DNA of 14,993 nt from a bacterium Ga0077546. Its GTDB lineage: Bacteria; Cyanobacteriota; Vampirovibrionia; Obscuribacterales; Obscuribacteraceae. The notes under the pieces are model-generated. The model was given only the letters and a program-made list of their open reading frames with translations. It did no database searches and was not told the DNA's origin. Of the stretch, positions 12,825 through 14,993 are shown piece by piece. The position numbers and the translations under genes were made by a program. The first letter of the stretch is position 1, and each line of letters starts with the position of its first letter. The stretch covers positions 1 through 14,993 of the forward strand of contig LNEX01000558.1 of the NCBI GenBank assembly GCA_001464165.1, given 5' to 3'.

Positions 12825-13571
12825 TTAGATAAACACCGGCCGGGGCATCGGTTCGCCGGCGTACTGGTAATCACCAGCGAGAGTGTTGAAGCGCCAACCG
12901 GCAGCACCTTTTTCTCTGATCTGGCGCAATACCGCCTCGGGCAGGTTGCCAGTGATGTTGGCCACCGCCGCAGTACCGCAGAGATTGAGCCAGTGCAAAC
13001 TGCCAGCGTGCACATAGTGCTTTGGCCGAAACTCGGGCCAGTCAGTGTGCAGATAGGCGAGCTGTTTCGAACAGCGGGCGTCGAGCTGCTCCAAGCCAGC
13101 AGGCAACTTCGGCAGTGCCGTCAGAGCAGTGCTCACCACCCACAACTCCTTGAGAGCTGTCGGCAGCGAAGCAGGCAATTGCGCCAGCTTCTCGCAGCCC
13201 CAGAAGTCGAGCACTTCTATCGAATCGGGCAAGGCATCGACAACTTGAAGACTGCGACAATCACGCGCCGAAAGCTTCTTCAAACCAGCGGGCAATGGCA
13301 CAGGAAAGCTGACGATGTCGGTGCCGCCGACGTCAAGCTCTTCCAGTTCAGCAGGCAGGTTGGCCAAAACCCGTTGAACATTGGGCGGGCCCACGAGCCA
13401 TTCGAACATTCCTTTGACACGCCAATCGGGATGGAGACAGATGTATTTGCGTGTGTTCCGCCGCTTCTTGGTGATGAAGGGTGAATCGGACAATTGCACA
13501 CGGAGAACCATGAGCAAGAAAAATGCCGCAGCGAAGAGCAGCAGCAGCAGGGACATGAGAATTGGAGGCAT
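12825..13571 (-). CDS. Membrane-anchored leucine-rich-repeat protein
   Basis: 248 residues from ATG 13571; the open frame continues upstream but overlaps the preceding gene, and this ATG directly precedes the hydrophobic anchor. Residues 4-24 form one membrane segment followed by a basic stretch (KKRRNTRK), which by the positive-inside rule puts the rest in the cytoplasm. Residues about 72-175 hold five leucine-rich repeats of 20-22 residues, each opening with LP and containing LxxLxV/D: LPAELEELDV, LPAGLKKLSA, LPDSIEVLDF, LPTALKELWV, LPAGLEQLDA. The pattern is like the bacterial LPxxLxxL repeats of YopM/IpaH proteins, but there is no ubiquitin-ligase domain and no secretion signal. A C-terminal 60 residues follow without repeats. 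A protein-binding role in the operon's complex is likely. Confidence 0.8.
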   Translation of the reverse strand: MPPILMSLLLLLFAAAFFLLMVLRVQLSDSPFITKKRRNTRKYICLHPDWRVKGMFEWLVGPPNVQRVLANLPAELEELDVGGTDIVSFPVPLPAGLKKLSARDCRSLQVVDALPDSIEVLDFWGCEKLAQLPASLPTALKELWVVSTALTALPKLPAGLEQLDARCSKQLAYLHTDWPEFRPKHYVHAGSLHWLNLCGTAAVANITGNLPEAVLRQIREKGAAGWRFNTLAGDYQYAGEPMPRPVFI

Positions 13572-13606
13572 GGTATTACTCAGGTTAGGTTTGATTGGCT
13601 TGAGCT

Positions 13607-14167
13607 TCAGAAGAACTGCATCGACTTGACGCGCCGCACCGTCAGCAGTGCCAGCAGTTCGGCCGCAATGGTGCGGTCTTCGGCCAACCAATGAGGGTGA
13701 CCAAGCCAGGTCATATGCTTCTCGGCAGCGGTCAGCTCCGAAATTACATAACCGCAGGCTACGAGAGAGGCAGCGATAGCAGCGCGCTGAGGGGCACTCA
13801 AGCCCACCAGCGACTCGCGAGTGAGCGACTCGGCAATGGGCTCGTGCCCTTCTTGGTTGAGCCGCCCGGCGATGTCGGCAATGACCGCGACCATCTCCTC
13901 GCCAGCAATGAAGTGCTCGCTGGCCAAAGACTGCCCAATCAGCTCCCAGAGGTTGATACCCCGGGGGCTGTAGTAAGTGCCGTCCCGGGCCAGTTGCAAG
14001 TGTTCACGCAGATGACGCTCGACCACTGCAACGCGGTAGGCCGTCATCACCGCAGCATCGCTTGCCGCCTGCGGGTAATCGCGAGAAAGAGAAAGCCGGG
14101 GCATGGAGGCCCGTGAAACGATGTGTCCAGCAAGCGAACTGCTGGAGGTAATTCGCATGTATTGCAT
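13607..14167 (-). CDS. Soluble protein of unknown function
   Basis: 186 residues from ATG 14167, with AGGAG five bases upstream; the GTG at 14173 overlaps that site. The first 35 residues are Ser/Arg-rich. A helical body follows with notable stretches VERHLREHLQLARDGTYY (about 50-67), SPRGINLWELIGQSLASEHF, APQRAAIAASLVACGYVISE and HMTWLGHPHWLAEDRTIAAE. There is no membrane segment. The closing helix LLALLTVRRVKSMQFF is amphipathic and basic. I recognise no family. Gaps to both neighbours are about 30-35 bases, so co-transcription is likely. Confidence 0.75.
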   Translation of the reverse strand: MQYMRITSSSSLAGHIVSRASMPRLSLSRDYPQAASDAAVMTAYRVAVVERHLREHLQLARDGTYYSPRGINLWELIGQSLASEHFIAGEEMVAVIADIAGRLNQEGHEPIAESLTRESLVGLSAPQRAAIAASLVACGYVISELTAAEKHMTWLGHPHWLAEDRTIAAELLALLTVRRVKSMQFF

Positions 14168-14198
14168 GATCACTCCTGTTGTTACTGCGAAGAATGGC

Positions 14199-14756
14199 TT
14201 AGCCGGCTAGGGCGGCAAGCCTGGCCTGCGATTCGGCGATGCGAGCACGCTGGCCTTCCAAATTGCAAGCGATGCGAGCAAGTTCTGTCTGGTGAGCAGC
14301 ATCAGCCTGTTCCCGCTCAGTGACTGCGCGCGCTTCGACATCGGCCAACTCGGCAATCAGCGCCAGTCGATCAGCCTCTTGCTCCAGCACGGAGAACGGG
14401 GAAGAAGAAGCCGTGACCAAGCGATCTCGCATATAGACAGCGTCTCTGATCAGACCATTGAGCTGGGCCTGATTCTCGATTTGCCAGGAGCGGCGCAAAA
14501 CCTCGCGTTGACACTGCCGGGCCAGGGCGACCAGCTGGCACAGCGCAATCGGCATGTACCGGCCAGCAAAAAGTCGACTGACGTACTCGACAGTCTCTCC
14601 GATCAACTGCGCTTCGCGTCGCCCACGCTCCCGCCGCTTGAACCTGCGATTTGTTAGAAAGCCGGCGAGCAACCAGGAAAAACCGAAAATGACACAAACG
14701 GAGAAGAGTCCGATGAATGGAGAAAGTGAGTGGAAAAGTTGCGGGTTGAGATTCAT
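14199..14756 (-). CDS. Single-pass membrane protein with coiled-coil tail
   Basis: 185 residues from ATG 14756, with AAGGAA just upstream. A membrane segment at about 13-35 (FIGLFSVCVIFGFSWLLAGF) is followed by a strongly basic stretch (RRFKRRERGRR), so the remaining 140 residues are predicted cytoplasmic. Residues 50-110 are helical; from about 120 to 185 the sequence is Ala/Glu/Arg/Gln-rich with heptads typical of a coiled coil. The architecture is that of a membrane anchor that oligomerises or binds a partner. No family is recognised. It is the second visible gene of the minus-strand group, 39 bases after the partial gene. Confidence 0.75.
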   Translation of the reverse strand: MNLNPQLFHSLSPFIGLFSVCVIFGFSWLLAGFLTNRRFKRRERGRREAQLIGETVEYVSRLFAGRYMPIALCQLVALARQCQREVLRRSWQIENQAQLNGLIRDAVYMRDRLVTASSSPFSVLEQEADRLALIAELADVEARAVTEREQADAAHQTELARIACNLEGQRARIAESQARLAALAG

Positions 14757-14795
14757 GATTTTCCTTGTGAAGTAATAACCAGTAACGGCTCCGCG

Positions 14796-14993
14796 CTAAG
14801 ACAGGAACTTGGAGTCTTGAATCAACAGATCGACGTGACTGCGAAAATCGACGACATCGCAATCGCCATAACGGAACAGGTGCTCGCTGCCCCAGCGTTC
14901 GATGTAGGCCCGCTGTATGGCCGCCAGCGATGAGTCCTTGCCGAATTCTTGGTAGAGGCCGAGGATGCGCTCTTGCACCAGCGCTTGCTCAGG
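14796..14993 (-). CDS. C-terminal part of a protein, cut by the right edge
   Basis: The frame ends at TAG (14796-14798) and is open to base 14993, so about 65 C-terminal residues are visible. The GTG at 14978 has no convincing ribosome site in view, and the true start probably lies outside. The visible part looks globular and soluble: a helical QERILGLYQEFGKDSSLAAI, then YIERWGSEHLF, and a short DCDVVDFRSHVDLLI end. Too little is present for a family call. It is the first visible gene of the five-gene minus-strand group. Confidence 0.6.
   Translation of the reverse strand, partial: PEQALVQERILGLYQEFGKDSSLAAIQRAYIERWGSEHLFRYGDCDVVDFRSHVDLLIQDSKFLS

Noticed and set aside
12993..13484. 163-residue + strand frame opposite the leucine-rich-repeat gene
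   Set aside because: The repeat periodicity is clear on the minus strand; this frame is Gln/Arg-rich shadow sequence.
1..14993. CRISPR arrays, tRNA or rRNA genes, transposases, integrases
   Set aside because: No regularly spaced repeats, no cloverleaf or rRNA-like sequence and no recombinase motifs were found on either strand.

Overview
The window is bacterial and gene-dense, and shows no rRNA, tRNA, CRISPR array, insertion sequence or integrase. The organism cannot be fixed. The left end carries genes whose best known relatives are actinobacterial (VWA, FHA, GlnX, GlnH). The middle of the window is clearly less GC-rich by eye, with classical U-tract terminators, which argues against a typical high-GC actinobacterium. 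I read it as a chromosome segment of an environmental bacterium of uncertain phylum, with a mosaic base composition.

Left block (1-3279, + strand, GC-rich): the C-terminal end of a VWA-domain protein, a zinc-ribbon/FHA protein, a four-helix membrane sensor resembling GlnX, and a periplasmic glutamate/aspartate-binding protein resembling GlnH. In actinobacteria GlnH and GlnX pass an amino-acid signal to the Ser/Thr kinase PknG, whose FHA-domain substrate GarA/OdhI then adjusts 2-oxoglutarate metabolism. Sensor, transmembrane part and an FHA output candidate are present here. The kinase is not in the window and could lie to the left of base 1. A hairpin at 3330-3352 closes the unit.

Small-membrane-protein block (3400-4783, + strand): two paralogous small membrane proteins flank a 70-residue lipoprotein and a 166-residue protein with a histidine-rich N-terminus. 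A strong terminator at 4804-4840 ends it. TAGACC-type inverted repeats lie just outside both ends.

Central block (5000-12000, lower GC): two minus-strand genes of unknown function and an overlapping 39-residue lipoprotein; a MocR-type (GntR-aminotransferase fusion) regulator; a small membrane protein; a SAM-dependent methyltransferase ending in a long hairpin terminator; and a minus-strand unit of Phd-type antitoxin, VapC-type toxin and class III metallophosphoesterase. The VapC has alanine where the first PIN-domain aspartate is expected. Two inverted repeats upstream of the antitoxin look like its operator region.

Right block (12243-14993, - strand, GC-richer): five closely spaced genes running right to left and ending at a terminator at 12165-12193. 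In transcription order they encode a protein cut by the window edge, a single-pass membrane protein with a coiled-coil tail, an unknown cytoplasmic protein, a membrane-anchored leucine-rich-repeat protein and a four-helix membrane protein. I recognise no family for the set as a whole; it is the best candidate here for an undescribed multi-protein system.
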